Assembly (NCBI GenBank): GCA_003280655.1
Contig: QCEK01000007.1
Span: 27,421-91,420 of the forward strand
Source of the DNA: Prochlorococcus sp. AG-355-O17
Lineage (GTDB): Bacteria > Cyanobacteriota > Cyanobacteriia > PCC-6307 > Cyanobiaceae
Direction of reading: 5' to 3'
Length of the DNA: 64,000 nt
The notes below the pieces were generated by a model that was not told where the DNA came from, searched no databases, and saw only the letters and a list, made by a program, of their open reading frames with translations. The position numbers and the translations under genes are program-made. The number at the start of each line of letters is the position of its first letter. Within the stretch, counting starts at the first letter, position 1. Positions 38,721 to 49,049 of the stretch are shown here, piece by piece.

Positions 38721-39467
38721 ATGTATTTTAAACATATAATAAAAGATCAACTCAGACTTTTAATAAAAAAAATTGGCTCCAATTTATTTAATATTTCAGA
38801 GCTCAATTTTTTAATTCCTGGAGAAATCAAATTCGACCAGTTTTCAGAATTAATCAAAAATTTATCCTCGTTAAGCTCTGTAAAAAAAATTATAGAAATT
38901 GGCTCTAGTTCTGGAGATGGAAGTACAAAATCTTTCATTGAGGCTTTATCTAAAAGAAAAGATTTAGAAGAAATTACTTTTATTTGTCTCGAGCTTAGTA
39001 ACGTTAGATTTAAAAAATTGCAGAATTATCTAACTCCATACAAATTTACAACTGCTTATAATTTATCTTCAGTTGATATTTCTTCATTCCAAAGCGAAGA
39101 GCAAGTAAGGGAGTTTTATATTTCTAGAGAAACTAATTTGAACAAAAATTCATTATCAACTGTTTTAAGTTGGCGGAAACAGGATATTGAATTTATTAAA
39201 TCCTCTGGAAGAAATATTTGTGGTATCGAGGCTATCAAGAGATCGCAAGGATTTGATTCTTTTGATTTGTGTTTAATTGATGGTTCAGAATTTACTGGTA
39301 AAGCTGAATTAGATTATTTGTTAGGCACAAAATATATACTTCTTGATGATACTGAAAGTTTAAAATGCAAAGAGGCTTTTGAAATCCTCAATACAAGAAA
39401 TGACTATGAGTTAATTGAATATCAACCTAATTGTCGTAATGGGTTTGCGGCATTTAAGAAAAAATAG
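38721..39467 (+). CDS. SAM-dependent methyltransferase-like protein
   Basis: This 248-residue protein has a Rossmann core with a motif-I-like IIEIGSSSGDGSTKSFIEA near residue 58, ITFICLELSNVRFKKL, and FDLCLIDGSEFTGKAELDYLLGTKYILLDDTE later, the class I methyltransferase order seen in some polysaccharide islands. Function is unknown. The low GC and isolated spacing fit an accessory gene. Confidence 0.65.
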   Translation: MYFKHIIKDQLRLLIKKIGSNLFNISELNFLIPGEIKFDQFSELIKNLSSLSSVKKIIEIGSSSGDGSTKSFIEALSKRKDLEEITFICLELSNVRFKKLQNYLTPYKFTTAYNLSSVDISSFQSEEQVREFYISRETNLNKNSLSTVLSWRKQDIEFIKSSGRNICGIEAIKRSQGFDSFDLCLIDGSEFTGKAELDYLLGTKYILLDDTESLKCKEAFEILNTRNDYELIEYQPNCRNGFAAFKKK

Positions 39468-39767
39468 AAAATTAATAATCATAGCAAATCTCTTTACTTT
39501 GATTATTTCCTAATTCAAATTTTTAATAGTTTTTCTGAGAAAAGATATTCTTATTTTATTTACCCAATCTTCTGTTTCAGTTAACTGCAGCATAGGGGGT
39601 CTCTAGTGTGCACTCACTGGATTTACTTTGATCCAAAATCTGCCTACTTATTTAACTTTATTCAAAAATAATTTATCATAATCAGCATTTCAATCCTAGA
39701 TGTTAATAAATCAAATACAATTAATTTGTAAAGTCTTCTATATCAAAGTTTATGTATGAATTAATCT
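39468..39767. other. Spacer without recognised gene
   Basis: Three hundred bases between a plus-strand methyltransferase-like gene and the 3' end of the UXS gene. No ORF with a plausible composition, no hairpin terminator of convincing strength and no repeat was found. Confidence 0.5.
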
Positions 39768-40700
39768 TTAAATATTATTTTTAAACCACTCTATTGTTTT
39801 ATTAAGACCTTCTTTTAATTCAATATGAGGTTCCCAACCCAATAATTCTCGAGCCAATTCAATTGAAGGTTTTCTTTGGATGGGATCATCCATCGGTAAT
39901 TCTTTAAATTCAAATTTTGCTTTTGGATTAACAAGTTCTTTTATTAATTCTGCAAGTTCACAAATTGAAAATTCATTTGGATTGCCGATATTTAACGGCT
40001 TTTTATAATTACTTTCCATCAAAAGAATCATGCCATTTATAAGATCATCCACATAACAAAAAGATCTTGTTTGTTTACCATTCCCAAAGATTGTAAGAGT
40101 TTGATTTTGTAAAGCTTGGACAATAAAGTTACTTATCACTCTTCCATCATCTGATCTCATAAAAGGACCATAGGTATTAAAAATTCTAATAATTCTTATA
40201 TCTACATCATGCATTCTTTGATAATCAGAGCATAATGTTTCGGCTATTCTTTTACCTTCGTCATAACAACTTCTTAAACCAATAGTATTGACAGATCCAT
40301 GGTAAGTCTCTTTTTGTGGATGCTCTTCAGGATTTCCGTAAACCTCACTTGTACTAGCTAATAAGATTTTTGCCCCAACTCTTTTTGCCAATCCAAGCAT
40401 GTTATAAGTTCCCATAAAACTAGTTTTAGTAGTTTTAATAGGGTTAAATTGATAATGAATTGGGGAAGCAGGACATGCTAGATGCCATATTTTGTCTACT
40501 TCAAGTTGTATTGGTTCAGTTACATCATGCCGAATTAATTCAAAATTAGGATTATTCAAATATGAATGAACATTACTTTTTCTACCAGTAAAGTAATTAT
40601 CAAGGCATATAACTTCTTCATCCAAATCAAGTAATTTCTTTGTTAAATGAGAGCCAATAAAACCAGCTCCACCAGTTATTAGGTTTCTATTTTTTTTCAC
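39768..40700 (-). CDS. uxs: UDP-glucuronate decarboxylase / UDP-xylose synthase
   Basis: This 310-aa extended SDR protein begins with the NAD-binding [13 protein letters not shown]. The UXS signature follows: [38 protein letters not shown], the catalytic YxxxK in [14 protein letters not shown], and [15 protein letters not shown]. It makes UDP-xylose from UDP-glucuronate. It is divergent from a GT90 glycosyltransferase 56 bp away, a likely user of its product. Confidence 0.92.
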   Translation of the reverse strand: MKKNRNLITGGAGFIGSHLTKKLLDLDEEVICLDNYFTGRKSNVHSYLNNPNFELIRHDVTEPIQLEVDKIWHLACPASPIHYQFNPIKTTKTSFMGTYNMLGLAKRVGAKILLASTSEVYGNPEEHPQKETYHGSVNTIGLRSCYDEGKRIAETLCSDYQRMHDVDIRIIRIFNTYGPFMRSDDGRVISNFIVQALQNQTLTIFGNGKQTRSFCYVDDLINGMILLMESNYKKPLNIGNPNEFSICELAELIKELVNPKAKFEFKELPMDDPIQRKPSIELARELLGWEPHIELKEGLNKTIEWFKNNI

Positions 40701-40755
40701 TTTTTAAGTATTAACTTATAATTTAATTTAACTCACGATTTGGTATTAAAGGACA

Positions 40756-41835
40756 ATGCTGAGAAATTTAATATATTCTTTTCAAAAAGAAATAAAATCT
40801 AATCATTTTCTTAAAAATATCTTTAATAAATTGATAAAATATACATTTTTAAAGAAATTTTTATTTTTTTATATATTTAAACCTAATAAGTTCCGAAGAA
40901 AATACAATCAATTTAAATTAGATTTTGTTTTCAAAAAAGAAATAAAAGATTCAGAACACTTAAAGTTAATCATAAATAAAGAAGACTCTTTTAAAAATAT
41001 AGAAATAAACTTTTCAAAAAAGATTTTAGATAATGCTTTAGCAATCTTAAGAGCATACCATTGCTTCAAAAATTGGATCCCATCAATCATAAAAAGTGCA
41101 AAAATAGCAGATCAAGCGATTTCATTAGATTTTCATATTGGAGATCTCGGGGAGGAGGAATATCTCAGTATGGAGCAAGCTAATAGCAAGAATCTAATCC
41201 CTGATATATACTCATTTAAAGCAAGTTCGGAAATAATACAGAAGAAAATAATAAAACAAAAATTTATAGATTTTAAAAATATATGGTTAAATAAAAAAAA
41301 TAAAATATTTTGGAGAGGAACCACAACTGGAAGAGACTATAAAAGTATTAATGAACTCGAATCAATTGAAAGGATAAAAATTTGCAAGATTTACAAAAAC
41401 AACAAAAATATAGACATAAAAATAACAAAAATACGTCAGAACTTAATAAGTAATATTAAGGTTAAAAAATATTTAATAGTAGAGGATTTATTCGCAGAAG
41501 AAGTTTCAGAGGATAAATTTGCATCTTATAGATACTATCCTGATATTCCTGGTAATTCATTAGGATGGGGTACTGTAAAAAAATTTTTAAATGGAAATCT
41601 TATATTTAAACCCAATCATAAAAAACAACTGTTATATTATCAATTTTTACATCCATGGATTCACTTTGTCCCTGTAAAAGATGACTTTAGTGACTTAGAA
41701 GAGAAATTTTATTGGTCTCAAGAAAATATTGATCAAACTATAGAAATTGCATATAGAGGCTATATTACAATTTTTGATTATCTTCAAAATATTGATAAGT
41801 ATTTTATAAATTCTATTTTGAAATATAGACAATAA
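40756..41835 (+). CDS. GT90 (CAP10-like) glycosyltransferase
   Basis: This 359-residue protein has the GT90 pattern: FWRGTTTGRDY near residue 190, KYLIVEDLF, YRYYPDIPGNSLGWGTVKKFL near 255-275 (donor site), and the PWIHFVPVKDDFSDLEEKFYW block near 300. GT90 enzymes include eukaryotic xylosyl- and glucosyltransferases and bacterial LPS-modifying enzymes. Facing UXS, UDP-xylose is a plausible donor, but this is inference. Confidence 0.82.
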   Translation: MLRNLIYSFQKEIKSNHFLKNIFNKLIKYTFLKKFLFFYIFKPNKFRRKYNQFKLDFVFKKEIKDSEHLKLIINKEDSFKNIEINFSKKILDNALAILRAYHCFKNWIPSIIKSAKIADQAISLDFHIGDLGEEEYLSMEQANSKNLIPDIYSFKASSEIIQKKIIKQKFIDFKNIWLNKKNKIFWRGTTTGRDYKSINELESIERIKICKIYKNNKNIDIKITKIRQNLISNIKVKKYLIVEDLFAEEVSEDKFASYRYYPDIPGNSLGWGTVKKFLNGNLIFKPNHKKQLLYYQFLHPWIHFVPVKDDFSDLEEKFYWSQENIDQTIEIAYRGYITIFDYLQNIDKYFINSILKYRQ

Positions 41836-41924
41836 AAGTTTTAATTAACTGAGAGCTTCTTAAATTAATAAAACTGGTAAAGTATTAAAGATTATAATTT
41901 GATTAAATATTTAGTCATAACTTT

Positions 41925-43328
41925 ATGGATATAAAATATCTAAATGGAAAAAAAATAGGAATAACTGCATTTGATTTGGAACAAAAAGAGCATAGGGGGA
42001 TTGCTGCAGTAAATAAATCACTTATTCAATTACTTTGTAAGAACGGTGCAGAAATATATTTGATTACTTCATTAGGTGCGAAAAGGTCTAAGATCTTCGA
42101 GGGAGCATTCATTAAAAAGAAGTTATTAGAGGAAATATATATTTCTGATATTCTCTCGTCACTTCAAGAAGGAATCCATTATCGAGGAATATTTCAAACT
42201 GATCATGTTTACAGAATAAAATTAATAATTGTCCTATTTTTCAATACGATCAAATTGTTTTTTACTGGTTTTAAGCTTAATTATAAGATATTTAAGTTAA
42301 GTAAGTATCATAAACTAACTAATATTTTTGACAATAGACTTGAATACGTAAAGGATATTTCTGGATTAGTTGTTTCAAAAAATATATTTCACCTTTGCAG
42401 AATGTCTAGCATGAGGATTCTTCCAAAAACCCCCATTCTACCTATTAAAAAAAATCAATTAGATTTAATTATAACCAGTAGCCCATTATCAATTAGGTCT
42501 AATAGTAAAAAATACACTAATATTATTCAATTAATCCATGATGCTATTCCAATTCAATTAAGCTCACATCATGAGAATCCAATATATTTTTATAATAGAC
42601 TTAAAGATTCGCACAAATATTCGTCATGTGTATATGTATCTAATGAGAGTAAAAGGGCTGTAAGAGACATTCTAGAAATTAAAGACAAACAGGATAACCC
42701 AAACGACATACTATATCCGCTTCCTTCTTTAAGTTTAGAATTGTTAAATGAGGCTAAAAATATAAAAAATTTGAGATCAATAAATAAGCCTTTTATACTA
42801 TTTAATTCTTCAATAGTTGATAGAAAAAGAGTGGAAAAGACAATTTCCTATTTTAAAAGATCAAATTTAGTTGATAATAATTTCTTATTATGTATAGCAG
42901 GGAAGCTCCACAAAAGTAAATATTGTGAGTACATAAAAGACATTTGCAAAGATAATAAAAATATTTTGCTACTTGACTATGTAAATGAATTAGAAAAAGG
43001 TTGGTTATTTTTGAATGCATCTCTTCTTATTTCAACATCAACAGTAGAAGGATTTGGCGTTCCTATTTTAGATGCATTAAGTATAAATTTACCTTGCTTA
43101 GCATCTAATCTTCCAACTTTTAAAGAAATAAAAGCTTTTACAAAAAATAATAACTTAACTTTAGTAAAACAAAATCAAGACTTAATCTGGATTAAAAATT
43201 TAAATAAAGTTAAGGAGTTTAATCTTGAAGATTTCGACAAAAAATCAGAACGTATTGATAACTTTAGTAAGTTCATAAATAAATTAGAAAGTCAAATTTT
43301 ATTTAAAATTAATTCATATTTGGATTAA
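41925..43328 (+). CDS. GT4-like glycosyltransferase
   Basis: This 467-aa GT-B protein has an N-terminal GITAFDLEQKEHRGIAAVNK acceptor domain and a C-terminal donor-binding region PFILFNSSIVDRKRVEKTI then STVEGFGVPILDALSINLPCLASN, the E-x7-E motif of GT4. The specific sugar is unknown. It follows the GT90 gene on the same strand and precedes the ABC exporter. Confidence 0.85.
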   Translation: MDIKYLNGKKIGITAFDLEQKEHRGIAAVNKSLIQLLCKNGAEIYLITSLGAKRSKIFEGAFIKKKLLEEIYISDILSSLQEGIHYRGIFQTDHVYRIKLIIVLFFNTIKLFFTGFKLNYKIFKLSKYHKLTNIFDNRLEYVKDISGLVVSKNIFHLCRMSSMRILPKTPILPIKKNQLDLIITSSPLSIRSNSKKYTNIIQLIHDAIPIQLSSHHENPIYFYNRLKDSHKYSSCVYVSNESKRAVRDILEIKDKQDNPNDILYPLPSLSLELLNEAKNIKNLRSINKPFILFNSSIVDRKRVEKTISYFKRSNLVDNNFLLCIAGKLHKSKYCEYIKDICKDNKNILLLDYVNELEKGWLFLNASLLISTSTVEGFGVPILDALSINLPCLASNLPTFKEIKAFTKNNNLTLVKQNQDLIWIKNLNKVKEFNLEDFDKKSERIDNFSKFINKLESQILFKINSYLD

Positions 43329-43393
43329 TTGAACAATTTTAAAAGTGTCTTAATCTTTTTTCTCTGTAAAAATTATTATGTCAAAATATTTGA

Positions 43394-45232
43394 ATGTTTA
43401 AAAGCAGAACTTTAATATATCTAAATAAGATATTCTCTTATCTGCCAAAATCTAGAAAGAGAGAATTAATATCTTTATTCCCACTGGCAGTTCTAGGAGG
43501 TATTTCTGAGATAATTGTAATAGCAACATTATCTAGATTATTTAATTTTCTTGTTGATAAACCAAGAGAGCCATTACCTTTTTTTAGTGATTTATTTAAT
43601 TTTGATCCCAAATATAAAATACTAATATTATTATCTATTTTTATACTTACCAACTGGTTCTCTTCAATAGTAAAGATTTTATTACGAGCGAAACAACTAA
43701 GACTTAAAGCTACTATTTGGAGAGATTTATCTGAGTTAGCTTTAAAGAATTTAATTTCAAAACAATATGAATTTTTTCTAAAAAATAACAATAGTAATTT
43801 ATCTGCATCGGTTTTGGTAAATATTAATAGTGTTTCGGATATTGTTGTATTACCTGTTTTACAAATAATAAGTGGCTCTTTTATTATTTTATTTGTATCT
43901 TTTGCTGTTTTAGTAATTGCAAAAGCGAAAGCTTTGTTCCTAATACTAGGTTTGTTATTGGCATATTTATTTATATCACTTGCTATTATTCCTAATATTA
44001 GAGAAGGGAATAGAAAAAGAATCGAGCTAGAAATTAAATCAAATAATATTCTTACTGAAGCTCTTAAATCAATTGTTGATGTTAAGTTAACTAACGCAGA
44101 GAATTATTTTAAAGAAAAATATCGAAATACTGGTAGAGATGTTATTCCATCAATTTGGAAGGGAGAAGCCTTACCTGATTTTCCTAGAACGATTATTGAA
44201 CCTCTTGGAATAACTTTTATTTTTATGATTGGGATATTCCCATTAATATTAACTTCAGATATTAGTTTAATTTCAGAAGCAATTCCATTCTTAGCAATAA
44301 TAGCAGCAGCCTCTTTAAAATTAACTCCCCCACTACAAGATACTTTTAAAGGTTATAACTCTATTCGAGGAGGTCTTCCTGATTTAAAAGAGACTATAAA
44401 ATTAATAGAGTTAGAGAAAAATTCAACATCAATTAGATTAAAAGAAGATAATGAAGAGCAAAGAAAACCAAAATTTATCTATCCCCAGAAAAATATATCT
44501 TTAAAAAATATTTCTTATAAATATCCAAGTTCAGAATCAAATGTAATTGAAAATTTAACCCTTAATATTAAAATTGGTTCAAAAGTTGCTTTCGTAGGTT
44601 CTACTGGTAGTGGCAAGACGACGACAGCAAATTTATTGTTGCAACTTTTAAAACCACAAAAAGGGAGACTGCTCTTAGATGATAATCCTATCAATGAGAG
44701 AGAAATTAGAATATGGCAAAGAAATTGCGCTTACGTAACACAGAATTTTTATTTAAATAATTCAACAATTCTAGAAAATGTAGCTTTTGCAAAAGACTTA
44801 AAAGAAATAAAGAGAAATGATGTTTGGAAAGCACTTGAATCAGCCAAACTAAAAGATTTAGTTGAAACTCTACCAAAAGGACTTAATTCGGGGGTAGGAG
44901 AAAATGGTATTAAACTTTCAGGTGGACAAAGACAGCGCCTTGCTTTAGCAAGAGCTTTTTACAGGAAATCTAGATTTCTTGTACTCGATGAAGCCACAAG
45001 TGCTTTAGACAATAAAACTGAAAGTGAAGTAATGAACTCTATTGATTTAGTGAGTAATAATTGTACTTTAATCATAATTGCACACAGATTAAGTACTGTA
45101 ATGAACGCAGATAAAATATACGAATTTAATTCAGGAAAAATAATACATTCTGGGACTTTTGATGAATTATGCAAAGTATCAGAAAGTTTTAAAGACCTTA
45201 GCCTACTTGAGAAGAAAATTTTAAGAGCCTAA
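43394..45232 (+). CDS. ABC transporter, fused membrane and ATP-binding domains (flippase/exporter)
   Basis: At 612 aa it has an N-terminal six-helix ABC exporter domain (about 1-330) and a C-terminal nucleotide-binding domain with Walker A GSTGSGKTT near residue 403, the signature LSGGQRQRLALAR near 512, and Walker B FLVLDEATSALDN. It matches MsbA/PglK-type half transporters for lipids or lipid-linked glycans. In this locus a role flipping a lipid-linked sugar chain is likely. It is unlike the separate KpsM/KpsT pair. Confidence 0.9.
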   Translation: MFKSRTLIYLNKIFSYLPKSRKRELISLFPLAVLGGISEIIVIATLSRLFNFLVDKPREPLPFFSDLFNFDPKYKILILLSIFILTNWFSSIVKILLRAKQLRLKATIWRDLSELALKNLISKQYEFFLKNNNSNLSASVLVNINSVSDIVVLPVLQIISGSFIILFVSFAVLVIAKAKALFLILGLLLAYLFISLAIIPNIREGNRKRIELEIKSNNILTEALKSIVDVKLTNAENYFKEKYRNTGRDVIPSIWKGEALPDFPRTIIEPLGITFIFMIGIFPLILTSDISLISEAIPFLAIIAAASLKLTPPLQDTFKGYNSIRGGLPDLKETIKLIELEKNSTSIRLKEDNEEQRKPKFIYPQKNISLKNISYKYPSSESNVIENLTLNIKIGSKVAFVGSTGSGKTTTANLLLQLLKPQKGRLLLDDNPINEREIRIWQRNCAYVTQNFYLNNSTILENVAFAKDLKEIKRNDVWKALESAKLKDLVETLPKGLNSGVGENGIKLSGGQRQRLALARAFYRKSRFLVLDEATSALDNKTESEVMNSIDLVSNNCTLIIIAHRLSTVMNADKIYEFNSGKIIHSGTFDELCKVSESFKDLSLLEKKILRA

Positions 45233-45317
45233 AACTTTTTAATAAATTTAACCATATATAACAAAATTGATTAAAGAAAATTATTTTTGATAAATTCAAT
45301 TTATAAATTAAAAATTA

Positions 45318-46598
45318 GTGATCAAAGAAAAGCTAACTCAAATATTCAATATAGACTTTATTTTTTTTAGAATAGGCATTTTTTTAATACCATCTGCTTT
45401 TACCATAGCGGGATTTTTTATAATAATTTCTCTAATTTCTCAAACACTAAAAAGAAGAGGTGAATTTTTAAAAGACAAAATGAACATAATATTAATTTTC
45501 ATATCTTTGCTTATGATAATTAGTTGTATAATCCAGAATTTGTTCAACAAATATAATACAGATTTTGAAATTGAAAATTATTTAACATGGATAGGGCTTT
45601 TTAATTGGATTCCTTTTTTCTGGGTTTTCTGGTCCTCCCAAGCATTCTTCAAAACTAAAAATGATCGAGAAATTATAAGTTCTATTCTCATATTTAGCAC
45701 CATTCCAGTAATTATTTCTGGAATACTTCAATATTATTTTGATATTGTGGGCCCTTTTAAATTTTTAAATGGTTTGATCATATGGTATCAAAGACCCATT
45801 GATGAAATTTCTGGCTTAACAGGTTTATTTAATCACGCAAATTATGCTGGTGCATGGTTAACAATGATTTTGCCTTTATGTCTTTCACAATCTTTTAACA
45901 GTTGCAAAAAATACTTAAAAAAAAATGTGTTTAAAACAATCCTATTAGGTATCTTATTATGTATTATTCTTACAAATTCAAGAAATGCATGGGGTTCAGC
46001 AATTTTAACTTTGCCCCTCGTTTTTGGTATATCCTCTATAAAGTGGTTTTTACCTTTAACACTGTCTATCTCAAGTTTTATCTTAGTAGTTACAAATAAT
46101 ATTTTCAAAGGAAATATTCAAGAATTCTTAAGGAATAACATTCCTGACAAAATCTGGCTTGAATTTACTGATTTAGGTTTCTCAGGTTTAAATGTCACAA
46201 GATTGGAAATATTAAATTCTGCTTTTAGAGTAATAATTAACAATCCTTTTTTTGGAACTGGAGCTGCTTCTTTTCCAATTATTTATGAATATGAAACAGG
46301 ATTTTGGAAGGGGCATTCTCATAATTTATTTACAGAAATATCAATAAGTTATGGGTTGCCCTCGACAGTTATTCTAATTACTTTCTTAGGTACTATTTTA
46401 TTTACTTCCTTCAAAAATTTGTTTAGAAAAAAAGAAAATAACGTTAAAGATCGTGCTTTTTTTGTAGCGATTTTAGTTTTTCTTGTATCACAATTAGTGG
46501 ATATACAATATTTTGATGGAAGAATAAGTTTACTTTTCTGGTTACTTTTGGCAGGCTTAAAATCTATCAATGATGAGAATAAATTAATTAAGGTATGA
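45318..46598 (+). CDS. O-antigen ligase/polymerase-like membrane protein
   Basis: This 426-aa protein has about twelve helices and the O-antigen ligase segment GLFNHANYAGAWLTMILPL with the later NSRNAWGSAIL and GTGAASFPIIYEYETGFWKGHSHNLFTEI (a large periplasmic loop with the conserved H-N). It resembles WaaL/Wzy-family proteins. It starts with GTG at 45318. The stop overlaps the next gene by 4 bp (ATGA). Ligase versus polymerase cannot be decided. Confidence 0.85.
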   Translation: MIKEKLTQIFNIDFIFFRIGIFLIPSAFTIAGFFIIISLISQTLKRRGEFLKDKMNIILIFISLLMIISCIIQNLFNKYNTDFEIENYLTWIGLFNWIPFFWVFWSSQAFFKTKNDREIISSILIFSTIPVIISGILQYYFDIVGPFKFLNGLIIWYQRPIDEISGLTGLFNHANYAGAWLTMILPLCLSQSFNSCKKYLKKNVFKTILLGILLCIILTNSRNAWGSAILTLPLVFGISSIKWFLPLTLSISSFILVVTNNIFKGNIQEFLRNNIPDKIWLEFTDLGFSGLNVTRLEILNSAFRVIINNPFFGTGAASFPIIYEYETGFWKGHSHNLFTEISISYGLPSTVILITFLGTILFTSFKNLFRKKENNVKDRAFFVAILVFLVSQLVDIQYFDGRISLLFWLLLAGLKSINDENKLIKV

Positions 46599-48988
46599 AT
46601 AAAAAAGTATTAAATCTTTCTCATATAAACAAAAATAATTTAATTTTACTCTCGATTATAATTTTCAGTATACTAGTAGATAAGTTATTTCATTTACACA
46701 GCTTTTATATACCTAAATGGGATCAAGGCTATCATCTTTCTAATTTATTTAGAACATATAACATTTTTGAAGAGGTTGATTTAAATAACTTTGACTGGTG
46801 GAATAATCTCTGGAGAGTAAGTGATACCTACAGAGGTCCATTAACTTATATATGTTCATCAATATTCCTCAAAATATTTGGTAAAAGTTATGAAAACAGT
46901 TTACTTTCCAATCATATCTTTTCGATAATTACTATTCTTTGTATTTTTAATTTATCTAAAGAAATAGGCAATGAAAAAGTTGGATTGTGGGGCTCGGTAA
47001 TTTTTGCTCTAAATCCATATATTTTTGATCAAAGGGTTGACTATCTTATTGATCTTTCTCAAGTTTGCATTATCAATTTAAATTTTTATATTCTTTATAA
47101 GTTACTTAAATCAAAAACAAATTTTTTATTATCTTTGTTTTTAGGCATAACATTAGGATTTGTATTTTTAACTAAGCCTACAGGACTATTATTCTTATTT
47201 TTACCTTATTCTTATGCTCTTTATTATTTAGGCGAAAATCTAACTTCATTTAAAAAAAAATTACTTTACTTAATCATTATTACATCTTCTTTTTTGATAG
47301 TAATTTGGCCTTGGTTAAGTATTAATTGGTTAACTATTTTTACAAGTATCCTAAATTCGTGGCAGTGGGGTATCAAATATCAAGATGGACTAGAAGCTAA
47401 TACCTTTGAAGGTCTAATTTTTTATCCAAAAATAATAACCAAGCTTATAGGTCCTTACATTTTAGGTAGTTTTTTTGTAATCGGTTCTATATCTCTTTTT
47501 AAGTCATTAAGAAATCATAAGTTTAAATTTAATAACTTTAATGGTCTTCGACGCATAGATCTTTTTCTTATAAGCATGCCAATTAATATTTTAATCATAT
47601 GTACTTTTATGAGTACCAAGGATTTACGTTTCATATTGCCCATTTTCCCATCTCTATGTATATTTTCAGGATTATTCCTGGAAAATTTAAAAAAAAATAA
47701 TTTAAATAAATTCTATAAAATATTTATTTTTACAATTATTTTATCAACATTGATTTTGCATTTAAATAATCAAAAAAATACACATTTTATATTTAAAAAA
47801 AACACTTTCAACTCTTGGCCTCATAAAGAAATTGTAGAGGAATTAAAAAGATTTTCTCCAAATTTAAAAACAGTTATTGGTGTTTTACCAGATACAAAAG
47901 AATTAAATACCTTTAATCTTGCAGCTGAAGCAGAACTTCAGAACAGTAATTTACATTTTAGGCAAATCATTAGTAACGAAGAATCATATAAAGAAGATCT
48001 TAATCGATTTAACTGGTTTATTATAAAGGATGGAGAACAAGGCATAATGTCTTCTAATTCAAAGTTAGAATTATCAAAACTAGTTGAGGAATCTAGTAAA
48101 TTTGAAAATTTTAAATCTTGGGAATTACCTGACGGATCAAAAGCAAAATTATTCAAAAGAAAAAAAATAAATGAGTCAATAACAACAATTAGAGATGATT
48201 TTTCTCCTTTAAAGTTAGAGTTAATTTTCAGTGAAAATGGACTCACTTTAGATTTAAAAGGAAATGTTGAAAGTGTAAGTAAAAGTAATTTATTACTTGA
48301 TGCAAGAAGTAAAGATAAAAAATATGAGATTAATATTGCCTTACCAGAAATAATAAATTTATCAGATAAAAATATTCAAATAATCAAAAGAATAAATTTT
48401 GATCAAAAGCTTGATTACGAAACTTTGAACTTTGATTCTTTATTAATCTCAAAGGAGAACCAAGAAATACCTATTTCACTAGATAAAGTTATTTTCAATA
48501 AAGAGATAATTGAATCAGAAAAAAATACATTTGAAATAAATAAAGTTAAAGAATTAGAAAAAATGGGTAAACTTTTAAAATATGGAGAATTTGATAAATT
48601 ATTTAATCTTGTAGGATTAATAAATCAAACGGATCCAGATCAGGAATATTTAATCGATTCTGAAAAAATTTTCAAATATAGATACAAATTAAATAATAGA
48701 AATCCTTATTATTTATACAATATTGCTATAGCACAAGTATTACAAAGAAAATCAATTGAAGCTGCTGATACTTTAGAAAAGCTAATAAAAATTGATAAGA
48801 ATAATTCGAATTTATATTTAGCAAAATCTGTAGTTGATATTTACAACTTTAATCCTAGACAGGCAGAAATAAATATTCAAAAAGCAATTAATATAAATAA
48901 CAACCCGAACTTAAATTCAACTATAAATACAATTAAAATAATTTCAAATATTATTAATCTTAGAATTAGTTCTTTAACAAAGATTTAA
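46595..48988 (+). CDS. GT39-like membrane glycosyltransferase with C-terminal soluble and TPR-like regions
   Basis: This is a 797-aa protein. Residues 1-400 hold about ten helices with an acidic first loop (YIPKWDQGYHLSNLFRTY and SDTYRGPLTYICSS), as in GT-C enzymes. Residues 400-650 form a soluble domain. The end (about 690-790) has helical repeats (YYLYNIAIAQVLQRKSIEAADTLEKLIKID) like tetratricopeptide repeats. It overlaps the ligase gene by 4 bp, suggesting a joint role. The substrate is unknown. Confidence 0.78.
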   Translation: MNKKVLNLSHINKNNLILLSIIIFSILVDKLFHLHSFYIPKWDQGYHLSNLFRTYNIFEEVDLNNFDWWNNLWRVSDTYRGPLTYICSSIFLKIFGKSYENSLLSNHIFSIITILCIFNLSKEIGNEKVGLWGSVIFALNPYIFDQRVDYLIDLSQVCIINLNFYILYKLLKSKTNFLLSLFLGITLGFVFLTKPTGLLFLFLPYSYALYYLGENLTSFKKKLLYLIIITSSFLIVIWPWLSINWLTIFTSILNSWQWGIKYQDGLEANTFEGLIFYPKIITKLIGPYILGSFFVIGSISLFKSLRNHKFKFNNFNGLRRIDLFLISMPINILIICTFMSTKDLRFILPIFPSLCIFSGLFLENLKKNNLNKFYKIFIFTIILSTLILHLNNQKNTHFIFKKNTFNSWPHKEIVEELKRFSPNLKTVIGVLPDTKELNTFNLAAEAELQNSNLHFRQIISNEESYKEDLNRFNWFIIKDGEQGIMSSNSKLELSKLVEESSKFENFKSWELPDGSKAKLFKRKKINESITTIRDDFSPLKLELIFSENGLTLDLKGNVESVSKSNLLLDARSKDKKYEINIALPEIINLSDKNIQIIKRINFDQKLDYETLNFDSLLISKENQEIPISLDKVIFNKEIIESEKNTFEINKVKELEKMGKLLKYGEFDKLFNLVGLINQTDPDQEYLIDSEKIFKYRYKLNNRNPYYLYNIAIAQVLQRKSIEAADTLEKLIKIDKNNSNLYLAKSVVDIYNFNPRQAEINIQKAININNNPNLNSTINTIKIISNIINLRISSLTKI

Positions 48989-49049
48989 TTTACGTTTTTT
49001 TTATTTAAGATATTAAATATAGGGAAAATTCTAGCTACTTTACTTATAA

